From positions 620,001 to 684,000 of the forward strand of contig NZ_SRRT01000004.1 of NCBI RefSeq assembly GCF_004784475.1: a stretch of 64,000 nt of DNA, written 5' to 3'. The DNA is from Streptomyces bauhiniae. GTDB taxonomy: Bacteria; Actinomycetota; Actinomycetes; Streptomycetales; Streptomycetaceae. Below the pieces are notes generated by a model. That model was not told the origin of the DNA and searched no databases. It saw nothing but the letters and a program-made list of their open reading frames with translations. Position 1 is the stretch's first letter. Every line of letters starts with the position of its first letter. Shown in pieces: positions 16,035-24,429 of the stretch. Position numbers and translations under genes: made by a program.

Positions 16035-17960
16035 TCAGGAATGAAGGGGGTTGGCGATGGTGACGTAGACGGACTGGGTGTCGACGGGTCCGACGAGTTC
16101 GTCCAGGCCGTGCAGCCGGGTCAGCAGGTTGGCCTTGCAGCGCAGTACGGGTGAGTCGAGCAGGTTGCCCGGCAGGGAGCTGCGCAGGGCGGCGGGGCCG
16201 GAGGCGGCAGCGGTGAGGAAGCGGCGGAACGCGGCGAGGAGGAGGTGTTCGTCGGCCAGGCGCTGCGAGCCGAAGGCGCCGATGAGGCCGAACACGTTGT
16301 TGATAGCGAGGTAGTAGGCGAAGCGTTCGTCGGTGACCTCGTCGGAGACGAAGGTGTCGCTGCGCTCTCCGATGCCCGGCAGCCGGGCGTCGAGTTCGCC
16401 ACGGCGGGACTCGCGGAAGTAGTAGCCCTGGTTGTCGCGGTAGCGGCCGCCGGACGGCCAGCCGTCCTGGTCGAGGCGGAGCAGGGTGTTCTGCTGGTGC
16501 GCCTCCAGCGCGATCCCCGCGTCGCCGTCGAGCCAGAGCACGGGCCGGACGACCTGTTCGAGGTAGCGCAGGAACCACTCGGCGGAGACCGCGCCCACCG
16601 GACGGCCGGTGCGGGCGGCGAGCCGCGAGACGAGCTGGGCCAGGCGGGAGTGGAGGCCCCTGGGGCCTGCCGTCGGACTCGGCTCGAAGTCCGGGCGCGG
16701 GGAGACCAGTCCGGCGACGCAGCCGACGTCGTCCGTGGGAGCGAAGGGGTTGTGCCTGATCATCACGTCGAGGCCGGGCACGGGCAGCCCGTCCGGGTCG
16801 TCCACGGCGAGCCAGGCGGGGTCGCGGACGATGTCGAAGCCGGGGTGGACGGCCTGCCACTCCTTCGCCAGCCCGGCGCGCAGCAGGCGGTGCACCTCGA
16901 CGCCCCGGTGGAGTTCCTTGCGCAGGTTCTCCCGGCGGGAGTTGGTGATGCGCAGGCCGAGCGACAGCTTGAGCATCGCCGGGGAGCCCGAGCGGTGGAC
17001 GGTCCGTACGGAGGAGGTGGGGTGCCAGGGCGAGCCGAGGGGGCCGAGGTCGCGGAGGAGGCCGGCGTCCAGCAGGGCGGCGACCGCCGGGCGGTGGCAT
17101 ACGTCGCGGGCCTGCCAGGGGTGCAGCGGAAGGGCGCTGTAGCCGTCGGGGAGGGGCAGGTCGGTTCCGGCGAGCCGGCGGAGGAGCTGGCCGGCGGGGA
17201 CGGGGCGGCCGCGTTCGGTCCAGGCCGAGTCGGAGGCGAGCAGGGAGGGGGCGACGGCCAGCCAGTGCAGGGGGAAGGAGCCGCGCAGTTCCGGCGCGTA
17301 CTGCCGGGCTTCGGCATCGGTGAGTTCCTCGCGGCTCTTCGGGGTGGGGTGCAGGGGGTGACCGAGGAGGAGGGCCTGTTCGGCGCTGAGGAAGAGGTCG
17401 GGGCCGTCCTCGGGGTGGGCGCGGCGGTCGAGCAGGAAGGTGGCGGTGCGGCGTTGTGAGTCGGCGACACGGGCGACGAGGTCGGCGCCGTCCGCCGGAG
17501 CGGTGCCCGGGGGCTCGACGGAGTCCGCCTGGCCGGGGCTCTCGCGGGTGAGGAGGGCGGCAAGGGTGACGGCGTTGACCGAGGGGGCGTGCTCGGGGGC
17601 ACCGGCGAGCCGGGGCGGGCCGAAGCGGTGCCAGCCGGTCGGGGACCAGTGGCGGACGGGGGTGAGGAGGACGGTGCCGCTGGCCGGGAGCGGGATGTGC
17701 AGGGTGCCGTTGTCGGGGGCGGGGAGGCCGGTCTCGCGTACCCAGCAGCGCAGGAGGTTTTCCACGGCCGCCGACTGAGCCGCGATGTGCGGATCGGGGG
17801 CCTCCAGCGGATCGGCGTCGGGCTCGCCGGGCCGTCCGGCCACCGGTGTGCGCCGCTTCTGGTGCGGCACCGCGTCGGCGAGCGGTACGGGAGTGCTGCC
17901 GGGGTCCGCCGGGTCGTCGGGGGTCTCGGAACGGCCGTCGGGTGCGGGGGTGGCGTTCAT
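16035..17960 (-). CDS. IucA/IucC-family NIS siderophore synthetase
   Basis: 641 residues from ATG 17960 (GAGGA 6-7 nt ahead). Family marks are GHPLHPTPKSREEL (the HPxHPxxKxR nucleotide-binding motif), LSLGLRITNSRRENLRKELH, EAHQQNTLLRLD with the RDNQGYYF motif, and a FhuF-like C-terminal part (YYLAINNVFGLIGAFG). NRPS-independent synthetases activate a carboxylate, often citrate or a dicarboxylic half-amide, as the adenylate and join it to an amine or hydroxylamine. The neighbours, a class III aminotransferase and a GNAT enzyme, fit the rhizobactin/aerobactin type of logic. The first 60 residues are Pro-rich and variable. Confidence 0.92.
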   Translation of the reverse strand: MNATPAPDGRSETPDDPADPGSTPVPLADAVPHQKRRTPVAGRPGEPDADPLEAPDPHIAAQSAAVENLLRCWVRETGLPAPDNGTLHIPLPASGTVLLTPVRHWSPTGWHRFGPPRLAGAPEHAPSVNAVTLAALLTRESPGQADSVEPPGTAPADGADLVARVADSQRRTATFLLDRRAHPEDGPDLFLSAEQALLLGHPLHPTPKSREELTDAEARQYAPELRGSFPLHWLAVAPSLLASDSAWTERGRPVPAGQLLRRLAGTDLPLPDGYSALPLHPWQARDVCHRPAVAALLDAGLLRDLGPLGSPWHPTSSVRTVHRSGSPAMLKLSLGLRITNSRRENLRKELHRGVEVHRLLRAGLAKEWQAVHPGFDIVRDPAWLAVDDPDGLPVPGLDVMIRHNPFAPTDDVGCVAGLVSPRPDFEPSPTAGPRGLHSRLAQLVSRLAARTGRPVGAVSAEWFLRYLEQVVRPVLWLDGDAGIALEAHQQNTLLRLDQDGWPSGGRYRDNQGYYFRESRRGELDARLPGIGERSDTFVSDEVTDERFAYYLAINNVFGLIGAFGSQRLADEHLLLAAFRRFLTAAASGPAALRSSLPGNLLDSPVLRCKANLLTRLHGLDELVGPVDTQSVYVTIANPLHS

Positions 17961-18109
17961 GACAGTTCCTCGGGGGTGATGCGGGTGCGGGTTGGGTCGC
18001 GGAGGGGTTCCACACGGCGGATGAGAGGTGGGGCGGTGACGAGAGCAGGGGGTGCCGACGCGCAACGGTTCGGCAGGGTGGCGATGCCTGGAGGTGGGTT
18101 CGCCGCTCT

Positions 18110-18142
18110 CCGCCGACGCGCTTGGATGGTGCGCGTCGGCGG
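18110..18142 (-). terminator. Hairpin between aminotransferase and synthetase genes
   Basis: Perfect 12-bp stem CCGCCGACGCGC (18110-18121)/GCGCGTCGGCGG (18131-18142), 9-nt loop, 20 nt past the aminotransferase stop and 150 bp before the synthetase start. It may end or attenuate the aminotransferase transcript, so the three genes may not be one simple operon. Confidence 0.7.
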
Positions 18143-18161
18143 TGGGGTGGCCCGGCGGGGG

Positions 18162-19571
18162 CTAGCCCGTGCGCTGGCGGTCGCGGTTCGCGGCGGTGAC
18201 CGCGTCGGCGAGGCGGTCCAGTACGGCCGACGCCTGCTCGTCGCTGATGGTCAGCGGCGGCAGGAGCCGTACGACACTGTTGTGGCGGCCGCCGAGTTCC
18301 ACGATCAGCCCCCGGTCGAGGCACTCACGCTGGACGGCGACAGCGAGTTCGGGGTCGGCGGGAGGGGGCGCCGCAGCGGAGTCCCAGCCGTCCGACTCGG
18401 AGCCGCGCGCCTGCGGTACGGACCCGCCCGCCGGGTTGACCAGCTCGACCCCGATCATCAGCCCGCGTCCCCGCACGTCTCCCACGCAGGCGAACTCGTC
18501 CTGAAGCTGACGGAGTTGCTTCATCATGCGGTCGCCGAGGGTGGCGGCTCGTTCGGCGAGGCCGTTCTCGCGGACGTAAGTGAGGGTGGCGGTGCCCGCG
18601 GCCATGGCGAGCTGGTTGCCGCGGAAGGTGCCCGCGTGGGCGCCGGGCTGCCAGACGTCGAGTTCCTCGCGGTAGACGACGACGGCCAGCGGGAGGCTGC
18701 CGCCGATGGCCTTGGACAGGACCATCACGTCGGGGGTGATCCCGCTGTGGTCGACGGCCCAGAAGGCGCCGGTGCGGCCGACGCCGGTCTGGACCTCGTC
18801 CGCGATCAGGGGGATGGACCGGTCGGCGGTGACCCGGCGCATCCGGCGCAGCCAGTCGTCCGGCGCCGGGATCACGCCGCCCTCGCCCTGGACGGGTTCG
18901 AGGATCATCCCGGCGGGCCGGGGCACGCCGGACTTGGGATCGTCGAGGACGGACTCGGTCCAGCGGGCGGCGAGTTCGGCACCGCGCGGGCCGCCGACAC
19001 CGAAGGGGCAGCGGTAGTCATGCGGATAGGGCAGGCGGCCCACCTGGAGGTCGGGGGCGCCGCCGGACGCGGCCAGGGCGCCGGCGGTCATGCCGTGGTA
19101 GGCGCCGGTGAAGGCGAGGATGCCGTTGCGTCCGGTCGCGGCGCGGACCAGTTTGAGGGCGGCCTCGACGGCGTCGGTCCCGGCCGGGCCGCAGAACTGC
19201 ACGCGGGCCCGGTCGGCGAACCCGGCCGGCAGGGTGCGGAACAGCTCGGTGATGAAGGCGTCCTTCACCGGGGTCGCCAGGTCCAGCACGGAGAGAGGTG
19301 CGCCGGAGTCGAGGACCTTGCGGATGGCCTCCAGCACCACGGGGTGGTTGTGGCCGAGGGCCAGCGCCCCGGCGCCGGAGAGACAGTCGAGGTAACGACG
19401 GCCGTCCGCGCCCTCGATGGTGAGGCCACGCGCCCGCACGGGCACGATGGGCAGGGCCCGGGCATAGGTACGCGCGGCGGACTCGCGCGCCGACTGGCGC
19501 CTGAGAATCCCCTCGTGCACGGCCGGAGTTCCCCGGTGGGTGCTGTCGGCCTCCGACTCGGTCACGGCCAC
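18162..19571 (-). CDS. Class III PLP aminotransferase (diaminobutyrate-2-oxoglutarate type)
   Basis: 469 residues from GTG 19571. Fold type I aminotransferase with cofactor-binding Asp258 (IADEVQTGVGRTG) and Schiff-base Lys287 (VLSKAIGG). The overall pattern (YLDCLSGAGALALGHNHP, LEPVQGEGGV, VRLLPPLTISDEQ) is that of 2,4-diaminobutyrate transaminases. Such an enzyme makes diaminobutyrate from aspartate semialdehyde, which siderophore pathways decarboxylate to 1,3-diaminopropane or use directly. No decarboxylase or N-hydroxylase lies beside it. A low-complexity insert (QARGSESDGWDSAAAPPPAD, about 387-406) separates conserved parts. The exact substrate is an inference from context. Confidence 0.85.
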   Translation of the reverse strand: MAVTESEADSTHRGTPAVHEGILRRQSARESAARTYARALPIVPVRARGLTIEGADGRRYLDCLSGAGALALGHNHPVVLEAIRKVLDSGAPLSVLDLATPVKDAFITELFRTLPAGFADRARVQFCGPAGTDAVEAALKLVRAATGRNGILAFTGAYHGMTAGALAASGGAPDLQVGRLPYPHDYRCPFGVGGPRGAELAARWTESVLDDPKSGVPRPAGMILEPVQGEGGVIPAPDDWLRRMRRVTADRSIPLIADEVQTGVGRTGAFWAVDHSGITPDVMVLSKAIGGSLPLAVVVYREELDVWQPGAHAGTFRGNQLAMAAGTATLTYVRENGLAERAATLGDRMMKQLRQLQDEFACVGDVRGRGLMIGVELVNPAGGSVPQARGSESDGWDSAAAPPPADPELAVAVQRECLDRGLIVELGGRHNSVVRLLPPLTISDEQASAVLDRLADAVTAANRDRQRTG

Positions 19572-19856
19572 GGCTCGCTGTCCTCCCGCTGTCCAGAGGC
19601 GAGTTGCTCGACGGGGGCGGGCGCAGGCAGCGGTCCCCCACGGCTACCAACAGCCGACCGGCCGCGTGGTTACGGGTTGCTCCAAGATCCTTGCCGTGAC
19701 GTAACCGTTGCGGTTCCGTCGGAAGTCACCTACAGCGAACGCATAGTGTGTGGTCCCGTCCCGGAAGTCCGGGGAACCGGTGCCCGTCCGCAGCGAGTTG
19801 GGTGCCGGAACCGGGCCGAAGCGCCAAGTTCCTTCACCACAGGGAGAGTCACCACC
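19572..19856. other. Divergent intergenic region, no iron box seen
   Basis: 285 bp between the aminotransferase and protease genes. It contains GGTTAC (19668-19673) and GTAACC (19701-19706) as a widely spaced inverted repeat. I looked for a DmdR/DtxR-type iron box (TTAGGTTAGGCTAACCTAA-like) and do not see one. Confidence 0.4.
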
Positions 19857-21080
19857 ATGCACTCCATACGGCCGTCGTCCACCGCTCGCCGAGGAAGGGG
19901 TACGCCCCGCAGGACCTCCCGCGTGCTGGCGGCCGTCGCCCTCGCCTCGGCGCTGGCGCTGACCGCCACCGCGTGCGACGGAGACGGTGACGACAACGCC
20001 GGCGGCAGCTCGTCCTCCACCGCGCGGGGCTCGGACGGGAAGGTCCGCGTCCCGCAGGACCTCCAGGACAAGCTCCGCCAGCACGGCATCGACATGGACA
20101 AGTGGAAGAACGGCGCCTGGAAGAACTGGGACCGGGACGACTGGCTGCGCGAGGCCAACGACTTCATCAACCCGATCATCAACGGCCTGTGGGACAAGGA
20201 CCGGATGCGGGGCGCCGACGACCCGGCCAAGCGGGTCGACGACAACGACCTCTCCGGCGACCAGGGCGTGACCGACCCCGAGCCGCAGCCGGTGCAGGCC
20301 AAGGCGGTCCGCCCGCCGTACCACACCAACGCGGCCACCTCCGGCAAGGTCTTCTTCGACTCCCCCAAGGGCACGATGGTCTGCTCGGCCACGGTGGTCG
20401 AGGACCCGGCGCACCCGGGCAAGTCCAACCTGATCTGGACGGCCGGCCACTGTGTGCACGCGGGCAAGAAGGGCGGCTGGTACCGCAACATCGCCTTCGT
20501 GCCGTCGTACAACAACCAGAGTCTGTCCTCCTCTCAGATGGAGGGCGCCTCCCGCGCGCAGGTCGCGCCGTACGGTGTCTGGTGGGCCGACGCGGCCAAG
20601 ACCTCGCAGCAGTGGATCGACGGGGGCGGCGAGACCGGCGGCAACGGTGCCTCGTACGACTTCGCGGTGATCCATGTGACGCCGGAGCAGGGCAACGGGG
20701 GCAAGTCGCTGGAGGAGACGGTCGGCGGCGCGCTGCCGGTGGACTTCGCCGCGCCGGCCGCGACCGAGGTCAGCGCGGTCACCGCGAGCGGCTACCCGGC
20801 GGCGGAGCCGTACAACGGCCAGTTGCTGTACCAGTGCCAGGACAAGCCGGGCCGGCTGTCGATCGCCGAGGCGGACCCGACCATGTACCGCATCGGCTGC
20901 ACCATGACCGGCGGCTCCTCCGGCGGCGGCTGGGTGGAGCAGGGCGCGAACGGCAAGCCCACGCTGGTCTCCAACACCTCGATCGGCCCCGCCTCCTCGG
21001 GCTGGCTGGCCGGTCCCCGGCTCGGTGAGGTCGCCAAGGGCGTGTACGACTCGGTCAGCGCGAAGTTCGCGAACCGGTAG
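19857..21080 (+). CDS. Trypsin-like serine protease, probable lipoprotein
   Basis: 407 residues from ATG 19857 (AGGGAGAG ahead). A basic start and hydrophobic segment lead to a lipobox-like TATAC at Cys40, so the protein is probably lipid-anchored outside the membrane. A charged linker (about 41-150) rich in Asp/Lys/Trp is followed by a chymotrypsin-fold domain with TAGHC (His198), YDFAVI (Asp268) and GGSSGG (Ser355), plus Cys176/Cys199 and Cys327/Cys348 placed for disulfides. Substrate unknown. It faces hflX across a bidirectional terminator and is divergent from the siderophore aminotransferase. Confidence 0.85.
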   Translation: MHSIRPSSTARRGRGTPRRTSRVLAAVALASALALTATACDGDGDDNAGGSSSSTARGSDGKVRVPQDLQDKLRQHGIDMDKWKNGAWKNWDRDDWLREANDFINPIINGLWDKDRMRGADDPAKRVDDNDLSGDQGVTDPEPQPVQAKAVRPPYHTNAATSGKVFFDSPKGTMVCSATVVEDPAHPGKSNLIWTAGHCVHAGKKGGWYRNIAFVPSYNNQSLSSSQMEGASRAQVAPYGVWWADAAKTSQQWIDGGGETGGNGASYDFAVIHVTPEQGNGGKSLEETVGGALPVDFAAPAATEVSAVTASGYPAAEPYNGQLLYQCQDKPGRLSIAEADPTMYRIGCTMTGGSSGGGWVEQGANGKPTLVSNTSIGPASSGWLAGPRLGEVAKGVYDSVSAKFANR

Positions 21081-21100
21081 CCGCCCCGCACTCATGACGA

Positions 21101-21137
21101 AGGCCCGCCGCCCCTCTCGCGAGGGGACGGCGGGCCT
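21101..21137. terminator. Bidirectional terminator, protease/hflX
   Basis: AGGCCCGCCG (21101-21110) pairs with CGGCGGGCCT (21128-21137). The interior forms a second short stem (CCCTC/GAGGG). It lies between convergent stops at 21080 and 21163. Confidence 0.85.
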
Positions 21138-21162
21138 CTTCGTGCTCCGGCGGAAGAGCCGG

Positions 21163-22653
21163 TCAGGCGGTCGCGGTGGGTGTGTACGGGGCCAGGTCGG
21201 CCGCCAGCTCCGCGTGCACCCTGACCTTGATCAGCGTGCCCTCGGCGGTGTGCTCCTCGGAGAGCACCTCGCCCTCGGTGTGCGCGCGGGCGACCAGCTT
21301 GCCCTGCGTGTACGGCACGAGCGCCTCGACCTCGACCGAGGGGCGGGGCAGCTCCTCGTCGATCAGGGCGAGCAGCTCCTCCAGGCCCTGGCCGGTGCGC
21401 GCCGAGATGGCGATGGACCGCTTCTCGACCCGCAGCAGCCGCTGGAGCACCAGCGGGTCGGCCGCGTCCGCCTTGTTGATCACGACGATCTCGGGCACGT
21501 CGGTCGCGCCGACCTCCCGGATCACCTCACGCACGGCGGCGAGCTGCTCCTCCGGGACCGGGTGCGACCCGTCCACCACGTGCAGGATGAGGTCGGAGTC
21601 GCCGACCTCCTCCATGGTGGAGCGGAACGCCTCGACCAGGTGGTGCGGCAGATGCCGGACGAAGCCCACGGTGTCGGCCAGCGTGTACAGCCGGCCGCTC
21701 GGGGTCTCCGCGCGGCGGACGGTCGGGTCCAGGGTGGCGAACAGGGCGTTCTCCACCAGGACCCCCGCGCCCGTGAGGCGGTTGAGCAGGGAGGACTTGC
21801 CGGCGTTGGTGTAGCCGGCGATGGCGACGGAGGGCACCTTGTTGCGGCGGCGCTCCTGGCGCTTGATCTCGCGGCCGGTCTTCATCTCCGCGATCTCCCG
21901 GCGCATCTTCGCCATCTTCTCGCGGATGCGGCGCCGGTCCGTCTCGATCTTGGTCTCACCGGGACCACGGGTGGCCAGGCCACCGCGGCCGCCACCCATC
22001 TGCCGGGACAGCGACTGACCCCAGCCGCGCAGTCGCGGCAGCATGTACTGCATCTGCGCGAGCGCGACCTGCGCCTTGCCCTCACGGGACTTGGCGTGCT
22101 GGGCGAAGATGTCCAGGATCAGGGCCGTACGGTCGATGACCTTGACCTTGACGACGTCCTCGAGCTGGATGAGCTGGCCGGGGCTCAGCTCACCGTCGCA
22201 GATGACGGTGTCCGCGCCGGTCTCCATCACCACGTCGCGCAGCTCCAGGGCCTTGCCGGAGCCGATGTAGGTGGCCGCGTCGGGCTTGTCGCGGCGCTGG
22301 ATCACGCCGTCGAGCACGAGGGCGCCCGCCGTCTCCGCGAGGGCGGCCAGCTCCGCGAGGGAGTTGTCCGCGTCCTGGGCGGTGCCGGTGGTCCACACTC
22401 CGACGAGTACGACCCGCTCCAGGCGGAGCTGGCGGTACTCGACCTCGGTGACGTCCTCCAGCTCGGTGGACAGCCCCGCCACCCGGCGCAGGGCCGCGCG
22501 CTCGGAGCGGTCGAACTGGTCGCCGTCACGCTCGCCGTCGATGTCGTGCTTCCAGGCGACGTCCTCTTCCATCAGGGCATCGGCCCGAAGACCTTCGGGA
22601 TAGGCGTGCGCGAGGCGCTTGGCGTCCTGTGAAGGGGAAGAAGAGGAGGTCAT
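21163..22653 (-). CDS. hflX: Ribosome-associated GTPase HflX
   Basis: 496 residues from ATG 22653 (AAGGA 4 nt ahead). The N-terminal HflX domain carries the glycine-rich RQMGGGRGGLATRGPGET loop that reaches the ribosome. A helical linker (RRIREKMAKMRREIAEMK) follows, then the G domain with G1 GYTNAGKSS, G3 DTVGF, and G4 NKAD. HflX splits stalled or heat-damaged 70S ribosomes. The first about 55 residues are a Streptomyces-type extension. It is transcribed in the same direction as the M1 peptidase gene, 189 bp downstream of it. Confidence 0.96.
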   Translation of the reverse strand: MTSSSSPSQDAKRLAHAYPEGLRADALMEEDVAWKHDIDGERDGDQFDRSERAALRRVAGLSTELEDVTEVEYRQLRLERVVLVGVWTTGTAQDADNSLAELAALAETAGALVLDGVIQRRDKPDAATYIGSGKALELRDVVMETGADTVICDGELSPGQLIQLEDVVKVKVIDRTALILDIFAQHAKSREGKAQVALAQMQYMLPRLRGWGQSLSRQMGGGRGGLATRGPGETKIETDRRRIREKMAKMRREIAEMKTGREIKRQERRRNKVPSVAIAGYTNAGKSSLLNRLTGAGVLVENALFATLDPTVRRAETPSGRLYTLADTVGFVRHLPHHLVEAFRSTMEEVGDSDLILHVVDGSHPVPEEQLAAVREVIREVGATDVPEIVVINKADAADPLVLQRLLRVEKRSIAISARTGQGLEELLALIDEELPRPSVEVEALVPYTQGKLVARAHTEGEVLSEEHTAEGTLIKVRVHAELAADLAPYTPTATA

Positions 22654-22842
22654 TGGTTCCTTACGTCGAGGGAGGTACCGGTCCGGCGGTCGGTCGACCG
22701 TGGGGTCGGCGAGGGACCGGTGTTCATGAGGTGCAACGCGCGCGGGTCCCGGGAGATTCCCGTGCGCCGCGCCGCGCCGACCGGAAGATGGTCGCACGGC
22801 GCGGAGTACCGCGTCATCGGGTTATCGCCCGGGCACCAGGGG

Positions 22843-24360
22843 TCAGCTCTTCTTGGCGGAGCCCGCGGAGGCCGGCGCCGGGACCTGCTTCCAGTCCGGG
22901 TGGCCGGGCATGGGCGGGGTCTTCTCGCCGTACAGCCAGTCCCGGAAGAAGCCGGTCAGGTCGCGGCCGCCGATGGCGGAGGCGAGGCGGACGAAGTCGG
23001 CGGTGCCGACGCTGGTGTCCCGGTTCTCCTGGACCCACACCTTCTCAAGACGCTCGAAGGCGTCCCTGCCGATCTCCTGGCGCAGGGCGAAGAGGACCAG
23101 GGCGGCGCCGTCGTAGATGTTGGGGCGGAAGATGCCGATCTTCTGGCCGGGGGCGGGCGGCTTGGGCCTGGCGGGCGGACCGCCGGCGGCGCGCCAGCGG
23201 TCGGAAGCTCCGTAGGCGGCCTTCATGCGGTCCTCAAGGGGGCGGTCCGCCTTCTCCTCCGCGTAGAGGGCCTCGTACCAGGTGGCGTGGCCCTCGTTCA
23301 GCCAGACGTCGGACCAGGTGCGGGGGCTGACGCTGTCGCCGAACCACTGGTGGGACAGCTCGTGGACCATGACCGACTCGATGTACCACTTGGGGTAGGC
23401 AGGCTCGGTGAAGATGTCCTTCTCGAACAGCGACAGGGTCTGTGTCTCCAGCTCGAACCCCGTGCTGGCCTGCGCCATCAGCACGCCGTAGGTCTCGAAC
23501 GGGTACGGGCCGATCTTGCTCTCCATCCACCCGATCTGGTCCGGCGTCTTGGCGAGCCAGGGCTCCAGTTCCTTCTTGTCGGCGGCGGGCACCACGTCGC
23601 GCAGCGGCAGTCCGTGCGGGCCCGTGCGCCGGATGACGGCGGAGTGGCCGATGGACACCTGGGCGAGTTCGGTGGCCATGGGGTGCCGGGAGCGGTAGTT
23701 CCAGGTGGTGGAGCCACCCGAGCCGCCCGCCTTGACCACGCCGGTGGGCAGGCCGTTGGCGACGGCGGTGTAGCCGTTCGGGGCGGTGACGTGGAAGGTG
23801 AACATCGCCTTGTCGGACGGGTGGTCGTTGCACGGGAAGACCAGGTGCGCGGCGTCGGCCTGGTTGGCCATGGCGAGCCCGTCGGTGGTCCGGACCCAGC
23901 CGCCGTCCTCATCGTCGGCGGGGCGGGGGTCGCTGGTGTGCCGCACGGTGATCCGGGTGACGCTGCCGAGCGGCAGCGCGTGGTCCGGGGTGACGACGAG
24001 ATCCTCACCGGCGCTGGTGAAGGCGGCCCTGCGGCCGTCGACCTCGACGGACTCGACGGTGCCGTGCGCGAAGTCGAGGTTGATCCGGTTCAGCGAGCTG
24101 GTGAGCCGGGCGTCGATGGTGGTGACGGCTTTCAGCGGCCTGTCGTTGCTGCCGGGGTAGGTGAAGGCGAGGTCGTACGCGGCCACGTCATAGCCGGGGT
24201 TGCCCAGCTCCGGGAAGATCCGGTCGCCGACGCCCAGCGGTTCGGCGGGGGCTCCGGCGGCGACGAGACAGACCGTGACGGCCGAGGCGAGCAGGGCCGC
24301 CTTCGGGCGCCGGAGGAACCGGAGTGCGGGGTGCGGGCGCGTGGGGCGAGTGAGCAGCAT
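22843..24360 (-). CDS. Secreted M1-family zinc metallopeptidase
   Basis: 505 residues from ATG 24360. A signal peptide is visible (RRPKAALLASAVTVCLVAAGAPA). The zinc site is HELSH (His333, His337, general base Glu334) with Glu356 of NEGHATW. The aminopeptidase GxMEN motif that holds the substrate N-terminus is replaced by STGFELET, so the exopeptidase specificity of classical M1 enzymes is uncertain. At about 500 residues it lacks the long C-terminal helical domain of aminopeptidase N. Probably degrades or trims peptides outside the membrane. Confidence 0.88.
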   Translation of the reverse strand: MLLTRPTRPHPALRFLRRPKAALLASAVTVCLVAAGAPAEPLGVGDRIFPELGNPGYDVAAYDLAFTYPGSNDRPLKAVTTIDARLTSSLNRINLDFAHGTVESVEVDGRRAAFTSAGEDLVVTPDHALPLGSVTRITVRHTSDPRPADDEDGGWVRTTDGLAMANQADAAHLVFPCNDHPSDKAMFTFHVTAPNGYTAVANGLPTGVVKAGGSGGSTTWNYRSRHPMATELAQVSIGHSAVIRRTGPHGLPLRDVVPAADKKELEPWLAKTPDQIGWMESKIGPYPFETYGVLMAQASTGFELETQTLSLFEKDIFTEPAYPKWYIESVMVHELSHQWFGDSVSPRTWSDVWLNEGHATWYEALYAEEKADRPLEDRMKAAYGASDRWRAAGGPPARPKPPAPGQKIGIFRPNIYDGAALVLFALRQEIGRDAFERLEKVWVQENRDTSVGTADFVRLASAIGGRDLTGFFRDWLYGEKTPPMPGHPDWKQVPAPASAGSAKKS

Positions 24361-24429
24361 GCCCCACCGCTACCAGCGCCCGGCCGCCGGGTGGCGACGG
24401 CGCGCGCCAGGCCCACCCGATCGGGTCGG

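Noticed and set aside
19572..19856. Iron box for the siderophore genes
   Set aside because: Only a widely spaced GGTTAC/GTAACC pair; no DtxR-type palindrome.
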